In this document: positions 26,250 to 36,529 of the stretch, piece by piece
Layout of the letters: each line of letters opens with the position of its first letter
How positions within the stretch are numbered: position 1 is the first letter of the stretch
Position numbers and translations under genes: made by a program
Assembly (NCBI RefSeq): GCF_900115295.1
Contig: NZ_FOVZ01000007.1
Span: 1 to 64,000 of the forward strand
Origin: Sphingomonas sp. OK281
GTDB taxonomy: Bacteria > Pseudomonadota > Alphaproteobacteria > Sphingomonadales > Sphingomonadaceae
DNA: 64,000 nucleotides
Direction: 5' to 3'
The notes under the pieces: generated by a model
What the model saw: the letters and a program-made list of their open reading frames with translations, nothing else
Told to the model about the DNA's origin: nothing
Database searches by the model: none

Positions 26250-27728
26250 TCAACTTACCACGACGACCGCCCGCGTCAGCGCGGTATCCCGTTCGGCTTG
26301 AATATCGGCAATCCGGGCCGACACGGTGATATCGGGCATGATTCCAGCATCCGGCTGCTGCGTTTCAGGCCAATAGGCGATCAGCGGCAGATCGACCTCG
26401 ACACCTGATGCCGGCAGCCCGACGAAGAAGAAGGCACCGCCGTTGATGCCACGGCGGTTGCCGCCGGTCTGCTCACCAATCAGCGTTCCCAGCCGCTGAC
26501 GCTGCATGAGGCCTGCGAAACCGAAGGTGGCCGACGCGTTCTTCGGGCCGATGAGAACGGCGATTCTCCCGGCGAACCGGCGACCCTTGGGCTGGATAGT
26601 GTCGGTGTCGGAGGCGTCGCCGGGACGGGTAAGCGTGTAGAAGCCGGCCGCGTCAGGACCAATCGCCAACGCTCCCCAATCCTTGAAATGGCGGTCCCAG
26701 GTCTTGAGGTAGGGAGCCAGCCGGTCGGGTATCTTGCGATAACGCACATGGCGGGAATAACTGTCTGCGGCCAGGGGCGCTTCGATCAGGCGGGCGACGA
26801 TCGCCGCCCCGCAATCGAGGCCTCCCCCGTTATCGCGCACGTCGATAACGATGCCCAAGAGCTGGCGATCGACCGCGGTATCCAGGCTGGCGTCGATGAA
26901 GCCCTGCCAATCCCATTTTTCATGGAAGACAGCCCAAGTCGGCATGGTCAGGACGCCGACCTGGCCGCGCACCTCGAACGTCCAGCCATAGGGGGAATCC
27001 TTGGAGGGATGCCGCAACGCCGCGTCGCGCGCTGCGACCGTGATCGAGGAGCAAGCGATCGCCTCGGCTCTGCCGGCGATTCTCACCACGACACGGGCCG
27101 AGGGGCCCGACGATGGGAACAGCAGCGCCCGGAGCACGTCGAATGTCGGCTCGCCGGCATCGCCGGGTATGCCGAGGTCGGCCACCTTCCGCGCATCGTT
27201 GCTGCCGTCCGTGCGGGCATAAGGGAGCATTTTCGCCAGTATGTTGCGTGCGCTGATACCGTCGATCGCGACGACCTCGCTTCCGAACGGCAGATGATGC
27301 CCGCTACCTAGATCGGCAGTGACGATCATGCGCTGGTCTTGCCATGTGAAGGCGAAGGGTAGCCGGTCGGGCTTCCCGAACAGCGCCGACGAGACAGCCT
27401 TTGACTGGTTGGCGGGATTGGGAAAGCTATGGCCGCACCGGATGCTGGCGGTGAAAACCGACAGCGCGAGGTAAAAGTCCCCCAAGGTGCGAGCCGTACT
27501 GGCGAAGCGGTTGAGCCGCCGGCATTCTTGCTGGAAACCCGCCGGGGTCAGATAGCGGTAGAGGCCGGGATGAAGACTGACATAGGCGTCCGACAGGATG
27601 CCAATGTCCGCCCGCATCGCCTCAGATGACAGCAGTTCGCCGGTCGCCTTTGCGGGGGCGGGTAGGAAGGCAGTGGCGATCAGGCCTGACGCTCCAGTCA
27701 GAATGTGACGGCGATCGAGGTGTATCAT
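26250..27728 (-). CDS. Periplasmic S41-family peptidase
   Basis: 492 residues. A twin-arginine-like signal (DRRHILTGASGLIATAFLPAPAKA) precedes an N-terminal helical region and a PDZ-like part (FGSEVVAIDGISARNIL). The tail-specific protease core follows: IVIDVRDNGGG near 287 and the catalytic Ser region IGPKNASATFGFAGLMQ, with Ser in NASAT. The usual TASSAE is thus modified. GEQTGGNRRGINGG matches the family's closing motif. It starts 45 bp downstream of the 7TM-AraC regulator gene on the same strand, suggesting co-transcription. The target protein or peptide is unknown. Confidence 0.82.
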   Translation of the reverse strand: MIHLDRRHILTGASGLIATAFLPAPAKATGELLSSEAMRADIGILSDAYVSLHPGLYRYLTPAGFQQECRRLNRFASTARTLGDFYLALSVFTASIRCGHSFPNPANQSKAVSSALFGKPDRLPFAFTWQDQRMIVTADLGSGHHLPFGSEVVAIDGISARNILAKMLPYARTDGSNDARKVADLGIPGDAGEPTFDVLRALLFPSSGPSARVVVRIAGRAEAIACSSITVAARDAALRHPSKDSPYGWTFEVRGQVGVLTMPTWAVFHEKWDWQGFIDASLDTAVDRQLLGIVIDVRDNGGGLDCGAAIVARLIEAPLAADSYSRHVRYRKIPDRLAPYLKTWDRHFKDWGALAIGPDAAGFYTLTRPGDASDTDTIQPKGRRFAGRIAVLIGPKNASATFGFAGLMQRQRLGTLIGEQTGGNRRGINGGAFFFVGLPASGVEVDLPLIAYWPETQQPDAGIMPDITVSARIADIQAERDTALTRAVVVVS

Positions 27729-27773
27729 CGTATTGCTCCGAGCAGGTATGCCCCGAGCCGATGCCGATGCAAG

Positions 27774-28871
27774 TCAGGCTTTGCGCTGCAAATCCCGGCG
27801 ATCCGCGTTGTTTTTGTCGGTTGAGACGTGGCGATAAGCCGAGGGCGTGATGCCGAACCGATCTTTGAAGACGCGGTTGAAGGTCGCTTTCGACCCGAAA
27901 CCGGCATCGATCGCGAGCGTCAGTATATCGCTATTGGAGCCGTCCCGCAGCTGGGCGGCGACGTGCTCGACGCGAAGACCATTGATCGCTTCCACAAATC
28001 CTAGCCCCAGCCCCTCGTTGAGGCCACGGGACAGATAGGCGGTATTGGTTCCTAGCTTGCGGGCGAGTTCAGCAAGATCAAGATCCGGATCGCGCCACCA
28101 TTCATGCGCTTCGATCCGGTCCATCCATCTGGCCGCGACCGGCCGCCAGTCGCGCTCGATCGGCTCCACGATCGGCTGCAATCGGGTGTCCGCCTGCCGC
28201 CAGCCCTCGATCGCCAGATAATTGCCGACGACAGCCAGTACGACATAGAAGCCGAACATATCGAGGTAGGAGAGCGGAGCGATCAATGCATCTGCGATCA
28301 GGTACCCCGTTCGCACTGTCACGATCGCGGCATAGGCGACCAGCACCCCTTGGACGCGCCTTGCCGCGGCGAGGTCTGATCGGCGCGCCAGCAACCAGCC
28401 TCGATGGCGGCGCAGGGCGCGGAGCCCAGCAACAGCATATCCGATCATCGACGCGAGCAGCAGCGCCGCCAGGATCGGATCGAGCCAAGGGCGTTGAACC
28501 TCCCGGTCGAACGCTCCCCGCAGATCGAGTGGCAAGCAGAAGGCGATGGCTTGATAGGCGAACTGGGCCAAGGGCAATGCGGCGTGCCAACGCGGTATCG
28601 GTCGATCGAAGATCAAGGTGTTCAGGTGCGCGTACAGCAACGGCCCCATCGCCAGGGGAACGGCGAACGGTGCGAACGAAAGCCACGGCCAGCGATCGTA
28701 GAAGCCTGCATAACCGATAGCGAACGGCGTCAGTATACCGCACAAGACAGCCAGCAACGCACCGAGGGAGCGTCGCGCTGTCCCGTTTCGCCCGATTATA
28801 ATGGCAGCCGCCAGCACCAACATCTGCGTCTCGAACAGACCGAGGATGAGGGACATGGGACCGATGCTCAT
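27774..28871 (-). CDS. Membrane-anchored AraC-family regulator (7TM + HTH)
   Basis: 365 residues. Seven hydrophobic segments fill residues 5-235. A C-terminal AraC domain of about 100 residues has two helix-turn-helices: LDLAELARKLGTNTAYLSRGLNE and ILTLAIDAGFGSKATFNRVFK, then RFGITPSAYR. In this class the sensor is in the inner membrane and the DNA-binding part faces the cytosol. The S41 peptidase gene follows after 45 bp and is a likely target or partner. Divergent to it is a plus-strand DUF3592-like gene. The 268-bp divergent gap shows no clear promoter element. Confidence 0.85.
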   Translation of the reverse strand: MSIGPMSLILGLFETQMLVLAAAIIIGRNGTARRSLGALLAVLCGILTPFAIGYAGFYDRWPWLSFAPFAVPLAMGPLLYAHLNTLIFDRPIPRWHAALPLAQFAYQAIAFCLPLDLRGAFDREVQRPWLDPILAALLLASMIGYAVAGLRALRRHRGWLLARRSDLAAARRVQGVLVAYAAIVTVRTGYLIADALIAPLSYLDMFGFYVVLAVVGNYLAIEGWRQADTRLQPIVEPIERDWRPVAARWMDRIEAHEWWRDPDLDLAELARKLGTNTAYLSRGLNEGLGLGFVEAINGLRVEHVAAQLRDGSNSDILTLAIDAGFGSKATFNRVFKDRFGITPSAYRHVSTDKNNADRRDLQRKA

Positions 28872-29139
28872 GCGACTATCAGCCTCGCAACACCAGCAAC
28901 GTCAATGGGTGATCGAGTTGGTTGTGCGGGGGCGCTTGGGCATTCCCGAAATATTGGTGTTGGACGGGTTTCAAGAATGCTCGGGCTTTATCTAAACTCG
29001 ATAGTGAGGCGAGGAACTGGACGGCTTTAGAAAACTTGCTCGGCAGACGACGGTTGCGGCTTTTCCTTTGGGATGAGTTTATAGAAAAGGGCACAGCTCG
29101 TTCGAGCGGAACGGCCAGATCGTACATGGAACCAGACCA

Positions 29140-29943
29140 TTGCCATACGCCTCGGACCCCCTCGGCAACGCCTTTACCCGGAACTTCCAGGAGGAGGACG
29201 ATCTGATCTACTTCGCTCCGCCGGGTTCTCGCGAGCGCGTCGCGGTGCCTCGGTCTGACTTCGAGAGCGCCGTATTAAACCAGCAGTCGATCGCAAACGT
29301 CGCAAAGACGGCAAGTCTTGCTGTTTTGGGTATGGCTTGCCTGACCGTGGGTTGGGAGTTTCTGTTCGGGGGACTGGGGATTTGGGCCTACTATGCCGTC
29401 ATTCCAGCGTTCTGCGTGATGTTGGTGCTCAACTTTCTAGCCGTGCGCATCCCCATGCGACCGTTCGTCAGTCGGTATCGCGATCATCTTCGGCACGACC
29501 TAGGCTGGCGTCCCGAACGACGACGCATCCCTCAAGTGGCCTTGCTGCCGACCATCTTCCTCGTGATGGGCCTCGTCTCGGGAGAGATTGCGCTGGATCG
29601 CCGCACGAGGAGGCTCCAAGTGATTGAGAAAGGAGAAACCGTGCTGGCGACGGTCAGCCGTTCGGACGACCGCGACAAGGGCAAATGTTTAGTCAAATAC
29701 CAGTTTGAGAGACTTGGCATGGTGTTCAATCGTTCTCTGCTCGGCTGCGATGCCATGCAGAAGTTTCCCGTCGGGTCACGGATACCAGTACGCTTCCTGC
29801 CGAGCGATCCTCATCAGTTCGTCGCAGCGGGCGAAGGGCCATGGCCGGACTTCTGGCTGTTCTCCGTTATAGAGGTCGTCGGCGGCGCAGTGATCATTGC
29901 GCTCCTGGTGGCAAATTCAGGTCGACTGATGCCTCCCAAATAA
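29140..29943 (+). CDS. DUF3592-like membrane protein
   Basis: 267 residues. The N-terminus is acidic and soluble. Hydrophobic segments lie at about 57-95 (two helices), 125-147 and 240-262. Between the last two is a beta-rich loop with the pattern of DUF3592: GETVLATVSRSDD, KYQFERLG, FPVGSRIPVRFLPSDPHQ. Function is unknown. The start is TTG at 29140, the only start codon that keeps the frame; the ribosome site is weak. The following 235 bp up to the NUDIX gene are without a recognisable gene. Confidence 0.6.
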   Translation: MPYASDPLGNAFTRNFQEEDDLIYFAPPGSRERVAVPRSDFESAVLNQQSIANVAKTASLAVLGMACLTVGWEFLFGGLGIWAYYAVIPAFCVMLVLNFLAVRIPMRPFVSRYRDHLRHDLGWRPERRRIPQVALLPTIFLVMGLVSGEIALDRRTRRLQVIEKGETVLATVSRSDDRDKGKCLVKYQFERLGMVFNRSLLGCDAMQKFPVGSRIPVRFLPSDPHQFVAAGEGPWPDFWLFSVIEVVGGAVIIALLVANSGRLMPPK

Positions 29944-30178
29944 TCAAATCATCGAACGGAAGGTATCTACGCTCAAGCGAATGGCCCTCAAGGAAAGCCG
30001 ACCATGTGAAAATTGCGCTAACGCTTTGCTACCGGCGTAACCAATTTCTGGCTCGAGGCGGACTGGACTTACTGACCCACAACCGGTCATTCCCACGCGA
30101 ATTTCGGGCTTCCAACTTCCGCAATCCGTTTATGTCCGCTGCGGCCTGAAGCCAGTCTTTATGCGATAGCGTAACCGA

Positions 30179-30646
30179 TCAATCACCGGGGGCCGCGGTC
30201 CACTCCCCGGTTTCGATGAGCATATGGCACAGATTTTCCGGCCAGACCTGTTCGGCGGTAGCCTCAAGTTCCGCTAGGCTCCACCACCGGTGGACGGCCA
30301 TCACCGTACGCTCCATTTCGGTCCAGTTGGCGGTGGACACGGTCCGCTGATGGACCCGAACAACGAAATATCGCTCGTCGGCTTCAACCATCTCGCCGGT
30401 AGGCAGTGCGAAGGATGCAAGCCGCTGCGCGACTTGGCGGCCCGCTGTTTCGACCACGACACCTGTTTCCTCAAACAACTCGCGGATAGCCGCCTGTTCA
30501 AAGGCCTCCCCTTCGGCAAGGCCACCTCCGGGCGTAGCCCAGAAGGTTTGCCCCATCAGAGCGCCCTTCTTGTGCTCGAAGCGAAACAGCAAAACGCGAT
30601 CGTCTGGATCAAGAACCAACAATCGGGAGGACGGTCGTCGAAGCAC
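30179..30646 (-). CDS. NUDIX hydrolase
   Basis: 155 residues. The Nudix box is complete: GGGLAEGE then seven residues, REL-FEETGV at about 41-63 (pattern G-x5-E-x7-RE-x2-EE-xG). It would cleave a nucleoside diphosphate linked to another moiety, using Mg2+. The substrate is unknown. The start is GTG at 30646; the family-like sequence begins immediately after it (RRPSSRLLVLDPDDRVLLFRF). No signal peptide is present. It shares the strand with a TonB receptor gene upstream of it on the minus strand, 100 bp away, but a functional link is unlikely. Confidence 0.87.
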   Translation of the reverse strand: MLRRPSSRLLVLDPDDRVLLFRFEHKKGALMGQTFWATPGGGLAEGEAFEQAAIRELFEETGVVVETAGRQVAQRLASFALPTGEMVEADERYFVVRVHQRTVSTANWTEMERTVMAVHRWWSLAELEATAEQVWPENLCHMLIETGEWTAAPGD

Positions 30647-30745
30647 ATCGTCATCTAAAGGCGCAAGAACCGATCCGACAAGCTAGAGCCGCGTCAAACA
30701 CCCACCGTTTACCCACCGTTTGTCGCAATCCGCGAGGCGCACGTC

Positions 30746-33316
30746 TCAGAAGAGCTTGCGCAGACCGAGCCGGACGGAGCGACCTAGCGGATCGATGTAC
30801 GCGGCCTGGAAACGGTTTGGGACGCGGTCGAGCCGATCGCGCACGTTGATCCGATCGTTCAACAGGTTCTCGATCGTGAACTGCAGCATCATAGTTTTCG
30901 CCCAGGGACGTTTGACGATCTGGTCAACCTTGAAAGATACGTAAGGCACGAGCCACGTCCGCCCCGAAAAGCGAAGGTCCGACGCCGCCAGGTCGCTGCG
31001 GATTCGGGTCGCGCCCTGCAACCGGCCGTACAGCCCGATGTTCGCAGCTCCGAGCGATCCACTCAAATTCAGTTCGGTTTCCCAGCGGGGCCGCCCGCCG
31101 GTGCCGGTCAGCGTGTCGCCATCCAGCAAGTCCAGCGGCGGTAGATCGCTCCGCAATGACAGGCGATCGTCGAGCCGCCACGTCGTGGTCATCGACACGT
31201 AGATTTGCGGCCTGGGCTTGGGCGCAGCAGGCGGCGGGCTGTCTTTCGCCGCGGTGCCGACGGGCGGCTGCGGCCGGGGGGTACGACCGATCGGTGTCGA
31301 CAGGCTGAGCGTGACCTGCATCTTCTTTTCGCGTTCGCGCGCGATATTGACCGGCCTCAGGTCGGCACTGACGAGTTGTCCTGCCGCATTGCGCTGAAAC
31401 GCGTCGGCAAACGCGGTCTGGAATGCCGCGGTAGCGCTGCCCAGCGTCGCCGTCTGATTGCTGATGCGCGTTTCGAGATAGTTGGCGGTAAGCCGCAGAT
31501 CCTTTGCCTTGATCGGTGATACGGCCACGCCCAGCGTGACGATCCGTCGGCGTTCCGGAACCAAGGCAGGGTTGCCGCCGGCGATCGTCGTGACGAGCAC
31601 ACTCGTACCGGTCGTGAGGTCGAAAAAGGGCGTGTTCGGCGTGGTGATCGTCGGATTGGTCAACAGCGCGATCGCCGGTGGGGTCTGCGCGTCGTTGACC
31701 GACGCGATCAGCTGGATCGGTCGCGCCGGCGACCATGTCAGGCCATAGTTAGAACTGACCAGCCGACCGTAATCGGATACGTCCGAGACACCGATCATGC
31801 CGTTGACCGACAGTTGCCCGAGAAACGCGAGCACGTCCTGATTGGCGGAGGCAATCGGCAGATCCGCGTTGACGCTTGCCCCCTTCGTCGTGCGCGTGAG
31901 ATCCAGCGTCGATTGCTGCAGACCCGGCAGGCTGCCCGAACTGCTCGATCGTGCGTAATCGCCCGACAGCGTGATCTGCGCGTCGCCGGCCGGCAGCTTG
32001 ACCAGCGGACCGTTCGCGACCGCCTTCGTCAGCAATGTGCCCGTCACGGTCCGGCTTCGATAGTCCTGACGCAGCGCGGACGCTTCGGGGCTCAGCATCG
32101 CCAGCGGATCGCCGCCCGCATCGACAGAGGCCTGCAGGTCGTCGATCGGGACGCCTTGTTGCGACCGAGCCAGCGCCCGCACCCGGTCGTAGCTGGTCGT
32201 TACGTTCCACCCCCAGCGTCGGATACTGCCCTGCACCAGGCCAGAACCGTGCAGGGTCAGGCTCGTGTTCCGCTGCCGGAGGACCGCGTCCGGCAGATAG
32301 CGGTAGAGCAGGACATCGCTGGCAAAGGGCAGTACGCCGCTCCCTCCCGGTACGCTCAGCAGCGCGGGCGCCAGACCGTTCAGGCCAGTGCTCCGCTGCG
32401 CTTCCATCGACAGGTTGAGCGATCCGCTCATCGACTTGCCGATCGGCGCCGCGACGGTGCCGTCGACAGAAATCCTGTCGTTCCGCTGCTGGAGCGAGCG
32501 ATAGCGCCCGACATCGGTAACCGCGGGCACCCCTGCGCCGGCGACGTATCCCGCCAAAGTCCGCCGACTTGCCGCGTCGTTCGGCACCGCGGCGATCGTA
32601 ACCGGATTACCGACCAGAGCGTCGAGCGCTGGATCGATACTTCCCCCGCCTATCCCCGTGATGTTGCCGCCAAGCGCATACAGCGTGTCCGGATCGGGCA
32701 CGATCGCCCGTTCGCTTTGCAGGATCGGGTTGAGCCGCAGATGCGACATCGTCAGCGTTGCGCGGCGCGGCCCGTCGATGCGGGCGGCGGTTACCTCGAC
32801 ATAGTTCGTCTCGCCGCCGCCTTCCGTCGTGGTGCCGGTGGCCTGCTGGTACGTGACCGCACGAAAATTCTTTTTGGTAATGAAGTTCATTACGCGAACG
32901 GTGGCAGGAAAGCCGAACCGTGCAGCCTCGGACTCGGGCAAGACCTCGATCTTCTCCATCGCCTCCTGCGGCAGGCTATAGAGCTCGTTCATGCTCGACA
33001 TCCGTCGGCCATTGAGCAGATAGACCGGATCCCCGCCGCTGGCCGACGTCGTGAGCGTTTTCAAGCGTTCGAGCAACGTCTTCAGATCGGTCGCGCCCAG
33101 CGCCTGGATCGCCGCCTGGTCCAGGGTCGCAGTCGGATCTACAGCACCAACCGCGCTACCGGCGGTCCGTTGACCCGTGATGACGATGTCGTCCTTGGCG
33201 GACGATGGTGCCTCCGGAGGTATCTCCTGAGCCGATCCAGCTCCCGGAAATGCCACGCTCCCCGCAAGGCAGGCCAGCATTGTTCCAAAAGGGTAAACCT
33301 CCAACCGATACGTCAC
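30746..33316 (-). CDS. TonB-dependent receptor, short plug type
   Basis: About 856 residues. The signal peptide ends near GAGSAQE, with TonB-box-like DIVITGQ after it. The plug retains a recognisable core (YLLNGRRMSSMNELYSLPQEAMEKIEVLPESEAARFGFPATVRVMNF, shown as the family's gate segment in two halves). The barrel ends RLGLRKLF. A proline-rich insertion (PRPQPPVGTAAKDSPPPAAPK) sits in a predicted loop. The start is unsure: GTG 33316 gives a signal peptide with positive charges, while ATG 33280 is the alternative. No hydrolase or regulator is nearby, so substrate cannot be inferred. Confidence 0.82.
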   Translation of the reverse strand: MTYRLEVYPFGTMLACLAGSVAFPGAGSAQEIPPEAPSSAKDDIVITGQRTAGSAVGAVDPTATLDQAAIQALGATDLKTLLERLKTLTTSASGGDPVYLLNGRRMSSMNELYSLPQEAMEKIEVLPESEAARFGFPATVRVMNFITKKNFRAVTYQQATGTTTEGGGETNYVEVTAARIDGPRRATLTMSHLRLNPILQSERAIVPDPDTLYALGGNITGIGGGSIDPALDALVGNPVTIAAVPNDAASRRTLAGYVAGAGVPAVTDVGRYRSLQQRNDRISVDGTVAAPIGKSMSGSLNLSMEAQRSTGLNGLAPALLSVPGGSGVLPFASDVLLYRYLPDAVLRQRNTSLTLHGSGLVQGSIRRWGWNVTTSYDRVRALARSQQGVPIDDLQASVDAGGDPLAMLSPEASALRQDYRSRTVTGTLLTKAVANGPLVKLPAGDAQITLSGDYARSSSSGSLPGLQQSTLDLTRTTKGASVNADLPIASANQDVLAFLGQLSVNGMIGVSDVSDYGRLVSSNYGLTWSPARPIQLIASVNDAQTPPAIALLTNPTITTPNTPFFDLTTGTSVLVTTIAGGNPALVPERRRIVTLGVAVSPIKAKDLRLTANYLETRISNQTATLGSATAAFQTAFADAFQRNAAGQLVSADLRPVNIAREREKKMQVTLSLSTPIGRTPRPQPPVGTAAKDSPPPAAPKPRPQIYVSMTTTWRLDDRLSLRSDLPPLDLLDGDTLTGTGGRPRWETELNLSGSLGAANIGLYGRLQGATRIRSDLAASDLRFSGRTWLVPYVSFKVDQIVKRPWAKTMMLQFTIENLLNDRINVRDRLDRVPNRFQAAYIDPLGRSVRLGLRKLF

Positions 33317-33517
33317 GAGACGCAGATCACGATGGCAGGGGTGTCGATCATCGTCACGGTCTCGCAAGTGGGTCGATTAGGAGTGGAGCGAGCTATCGTG
33401 TCCGGAATACGGCGCTTTTTGGCATCAGGAGTGGCATAAGCAAAGTTTGGTTCGTTCTCGATACAGTTGCGGACGAAATCTCGATCTGCCGGCTGTCCTC
33501 TAGTGTTCGTTGACCTA

Positions 33518-33536
33518 GCCACCTTCGCGAGGTGGC
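33518..33536. repeat. Hairpin gccacct-N5-aggtggc
   Basis: A perfect 7-bp stem lies in the 524-bp gap between the divergent TonB receptor and the ChaN-like gene. attctttg follows on the plus strand. No gene ends here on that strand, and nothing else is recognised in the gap. Confidence 0.4.
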
Positions 33537-33840
33537 ATTCTTTGCAAACAAATGCAGAATTCTGCTAAGGCGCGATCGTCGGGCGGGCACGGGTGGGCCG
33601 GCTTCCGATATCACAACTCGGTAATCGCCCCCGAGATGTCGTTGCGAGACCAGACGTCATGGAACAGGCGGCGCTCACCCCCCTTCCGCTTTCTATTGAC
33701 CCGAAGTTTACCGAGATGAGCCTATGTTCTACCTCCTTGAAGCGGTTTTGGAGCAGAGGCGGTCGAGACAAACTGAAGCCGACTAGACGGACGCTGAAAG
33801 TGGATCCATCCTAGGCATCGTGTTTATAAGGAACAGCGGA

Positions 33841-35094
33841 ATGAGAGTGGCGATAGGGCTGGCGACAATCGTTGCCACGCCGCTTTGGGCGCAAACGCCC
33901 CCGCCCAGTGGCTCAGTAGATACTGCCATGGCTGCGTACGATAATGGTCGTTATCTAGAAGCAACGGACAAACTTGCCGCTTTGGCGTTCGATACGCATG
34001 GCAAGAGCACTGACGATTTCGCGTTCCAAATGTGGAAACAGGTTAGCTCGACGGTCACCAACGAGCTCGATCTCGCAACGCTCGACACGTCTCGGTCGCC
34101 TGCACCCGCCAACACTGACTGGGACAAAGCAATCGCCCGCTCAGCAGGACGTGATGCAATTGCGGAAATCGTGCGTCGCGCACGAAGCACGGGAATCGTG
34201 ATTCTAAACGAAGCGCACAGCAGCCCGCGCGATCGCGCCTTTGCGTGGCGAGTCGCGCAGGCGTTACGCCCCTTGGGCTATTCCGTGCTTGCGGCAGAGA
34301 CGTTCGACAACGAACCACCTTATGGCGGCAAACCAACCGTTGTGGAACAACTCGCCCAGGATCGCTTTGCCAGGATTGGTACCGGCTTCTACACCCGTGA
34401 TCCGGTCTACGCCGCGTTCCTGCGTAACGCGATCGCGATAGGCTATCAGCCCGTTTCCTATGAACAGAATAGCCTGCAACGGCCCGACGGGGATGTTCCA
34501 CGTCGCCGAAGTATCGAGGCGAGGGAACAGTCCGAAGCGGATAATCTCATGAAGATCCACCGGCGGCTGCCTAAAGCCAAGCTCCTGATATATGTCGGTC
34601 ACAGCCACGTTGCCGAAGCGGCGATCGATGAAGAAGGCGGCGGTAAGATTGAATGGATGGCTGCACGGTTAAAGCGCATGACCGGCATCGATCCGCTGAC
34701 AATCGATCAGACCACGGTGACAGACGTTCCGGCCTCTACTCGCCAGTCTTATTACATGGCAGCTGCTCGAATAGCAGATAGCGATGGTATCCTGTTTCAG
34801 GGCGATCGGCCGCTTGTGCTCGGTCAATATGCCGGGGCGGTTGATCTGCAAGTCGTTCACCCTCAACGCACTTACCGCTATGGCCGCCCAGCCTGGCTTG
34901 CCGAGCTCGGTGGCCAACCGTTACCCATCCCCAAGTCGCTCATTCCAACCGGAGGACATCGGCTCATCCAGGTGTTTGCTGCAGCCGCGCCTGCTGATGC
35001 GGTTCCACTAGATCAGCTTGTCGTCCGAGCCGGATCTCCCCCCGCTATGCTAATTGCTCCCCGGGAGCCGGTCCGCTTCGTCACCCAGCCATAA
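33841..35094 (+). CDS. Secreted ChaN/Tiki-superfamily-like protein
   Basis: 417 residues. A signal peptide ends at LWAQTPP. A tetratricopeptide-like helical pair occupies about 30-70. The conserved region begins IVILNEAHSSPRDRAFAWRVAQALRPLGYSVLAAETF near residue 120. An ExH pair and a later YVGHSHVAEAA near 255 resemble the metal/heme-binding clade that includes ChaN, TraB and Tiki. Whether it binds heme or cleaves protein cannot be read from sequence. The start at 33841 follows aagga. A GTG 21 bp upstream (33820) is less likely. It stands alone, followed by an IS5 remnant. Confidence 0.6.
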   Translation: MRVAIGLATIVATPLWAQTPPPSGSVDTAMAAYDNGRYLEATDKLAALAFDTHGKSTDDFAFQMWKQVSSTVTNELDLATLDTSRSPAPANTDWDKAIARSAGRDAIAEIVRRARSTGIVILNEAHSSPRDRAFAWRVAQALRPLGYSVLAAETFDNEPPYGGKPTVVEQLAQDRFARIGTGFYTRDPVYAAFLRNAIAIGYQPVSYEQNSLQRPDGDVPRRRSIEAREQSEADNLMKIHRRLPKAKLLIYVGHSHVAEAAIDEEGGGKIEWMAARLKRMTGIDPLTIDQTTVTDVPASTRQSYYMAAARIADSDGILFQGDRPLVLGQYAGAVDLQVVHPQRTYRYGRPAWLAELGGQPLPIPKSLIPTGGHRLIQVFAAAAPADAVPLDQLVVRAGSPPAMLIAPREPVRFVTQP

Positions 35095-35269
35095 CAGCAG
35101 CGGATCGGCTCACGTTTCTGCACGGGCTCGCGGACTATCATTCTGATACGGTCGGCAGGAACCTTGAACCGTCATTCATGACGCCTTGCCCGCTTCAGCT
35201 TCGGACATTCGTGCATTAGGGTCCAAGCAACCGCCCCACGCTACACGAGTTCGAGCCTTCGACATCCGA

Positions 35270-36126
35270 GGGTCAGGACCCATTGATGTGGGAGGCACGA
35301 TCTGATTCAGGCTCCGTGAGGAGACTGAGGATGAGCGACCCGTACTGGCTGACGGAGGAGTAGATGCCACGCCTGCGGCCATTTTTCCCAAAGAGCCACG
35401 GCAAGCCGCGAGTTGACGACCGGCGGGTGTTGAGCGGCATCGTTTTCGTAAACCGCAATGGGCTGCGCTGGCTTCATGCATCCAGCGACTACGGCCCGCA
35501 CAAGCCTGTCCTGGGCCTGCCGAAGGGACGCTCTACAATAGCTGGAAACGATGGGGTGAGATGGGTGTGTTCCTTCGCATGATGGAGGGCTTGGCTGCCG
35601 CTGATGCCGACCCAAGGACCGTCATGATCGACGCGACGTATCCGAACGCGAAACGCACGGCATCGAGCGGCGGGTTAAAAAGGAAATCTCGCGCGCCTGA
35701 TTGGCCGCACCAACGGTGGCATGAACACGAAGCTCCATGCCGTGACCGACGCAAACGGCCGTCCGCTCAGCTTTTTCATGACCGCCGGACAGGTCAGCGC
35801 CCATATCGGTGCGGTCGCATTGCTGGACGATCTGCCCGAGGCGCAATGGCTGCTCGGCGACCGCGGATACGACGCCGATTGGTTCAGGGATGCCTTGCAG
35901 GCCAAGGGCACCCGCCATGCATCCCATGTCGGAGGTCTCGGCTCGAGCCCATCACATACGACAAACGCCGCTACAGGCGCCGTAGCCGTATCGAGATCAT
36001 GTTCGGACGGCTGAAGGACTGGCGCCGCGTTGCGACCCGCTACGATAGGTGTCCGACGGTCTCCTTGTCCGCCATCGCCCTCGCTGCCACCGTCGTCTTC
36101 TGGCTTTGATCAACGGGTCCTGACCC
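35270..36126 (+). mobile_element. Decayed IS5-family insertion sequence with inverted ends
   Basis: Left end gggtcaggaccc (35270) and right end gggtcctgaccc (36115) are exact complements and extend to about 18 matching bases. Inside is an IS5/IS427-type DDE transposase broken into frames: SDPYWLTEE then TAG, RPFFPKSHGKPRVDDRRVLSGIVF, MGVFLRMMEGLAAADAD, MIDATY, MNTKLHAVTDANGRPLSFFMTAGQ, LLGDRGYDADWFRDALQAKG and SRIEIMFGRLKDWRRVATRYD. At least one nonsense codon and several small deletions make it inactive. No clear target duplication was found in the flanks. Confidence 0.9.
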
Positions 36127-36529
36127 GAAGCCATCGCGCAAGCCGCGTAGCATCGGGCGCGCCATACCAGGGGGCGCTCACCGAATGCATACGGCGAAAC
36201 GTCCATTCGAGTGCCTATGTGGCCACGTTCTCGTTACCGCCGAGCAACGAAAAAACTGTAATTGTCTCGGCGCCGCGGATCACACGAGACCTTGTCATGG
36301 GCTAAACTCGATCTGGCGGCGAAGGTTCGTTGTTCGCATAGGGCACAGCTCATCTTTTTACATGGCAGTATGCTTAGACACTGCTCGCCCGAGCCTAACC
36401 GTTGCAGCCCTGGCAATTACAACAAGCGCATTGAGAATGCCAAATGTGCTTGCTGCCGTTCTGCCAAGCGCAACCGCCAGATACCATTACTTTCTTACGT
36501 TCAGCCGAAGCCGCATAAACGAGCTTTAG
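36127..36529. other. Intergenic stretch without a supported gene
   Basis: An open frame of 114 codons (36185-36529, plus) has no ribosome site and no recognisable sequence. It is not called. The stretch separates the IS remnant from the orphan regulator and contains no clear hairpin. Confidence 0.5.

Noticed and set aside
31814..33439. Plus-strand open frame of 541 codons opposite the second TonB receptor
   Set aside because: Low-complexity Arg/Gln composition, no ribosome site, and the receptor is clear on the other strand.
36185..36529. 114-codon plus-strand frame between IS5 remnant and regulator
   Set aside because: No ribosome site, no domain, and composition changes along its length.
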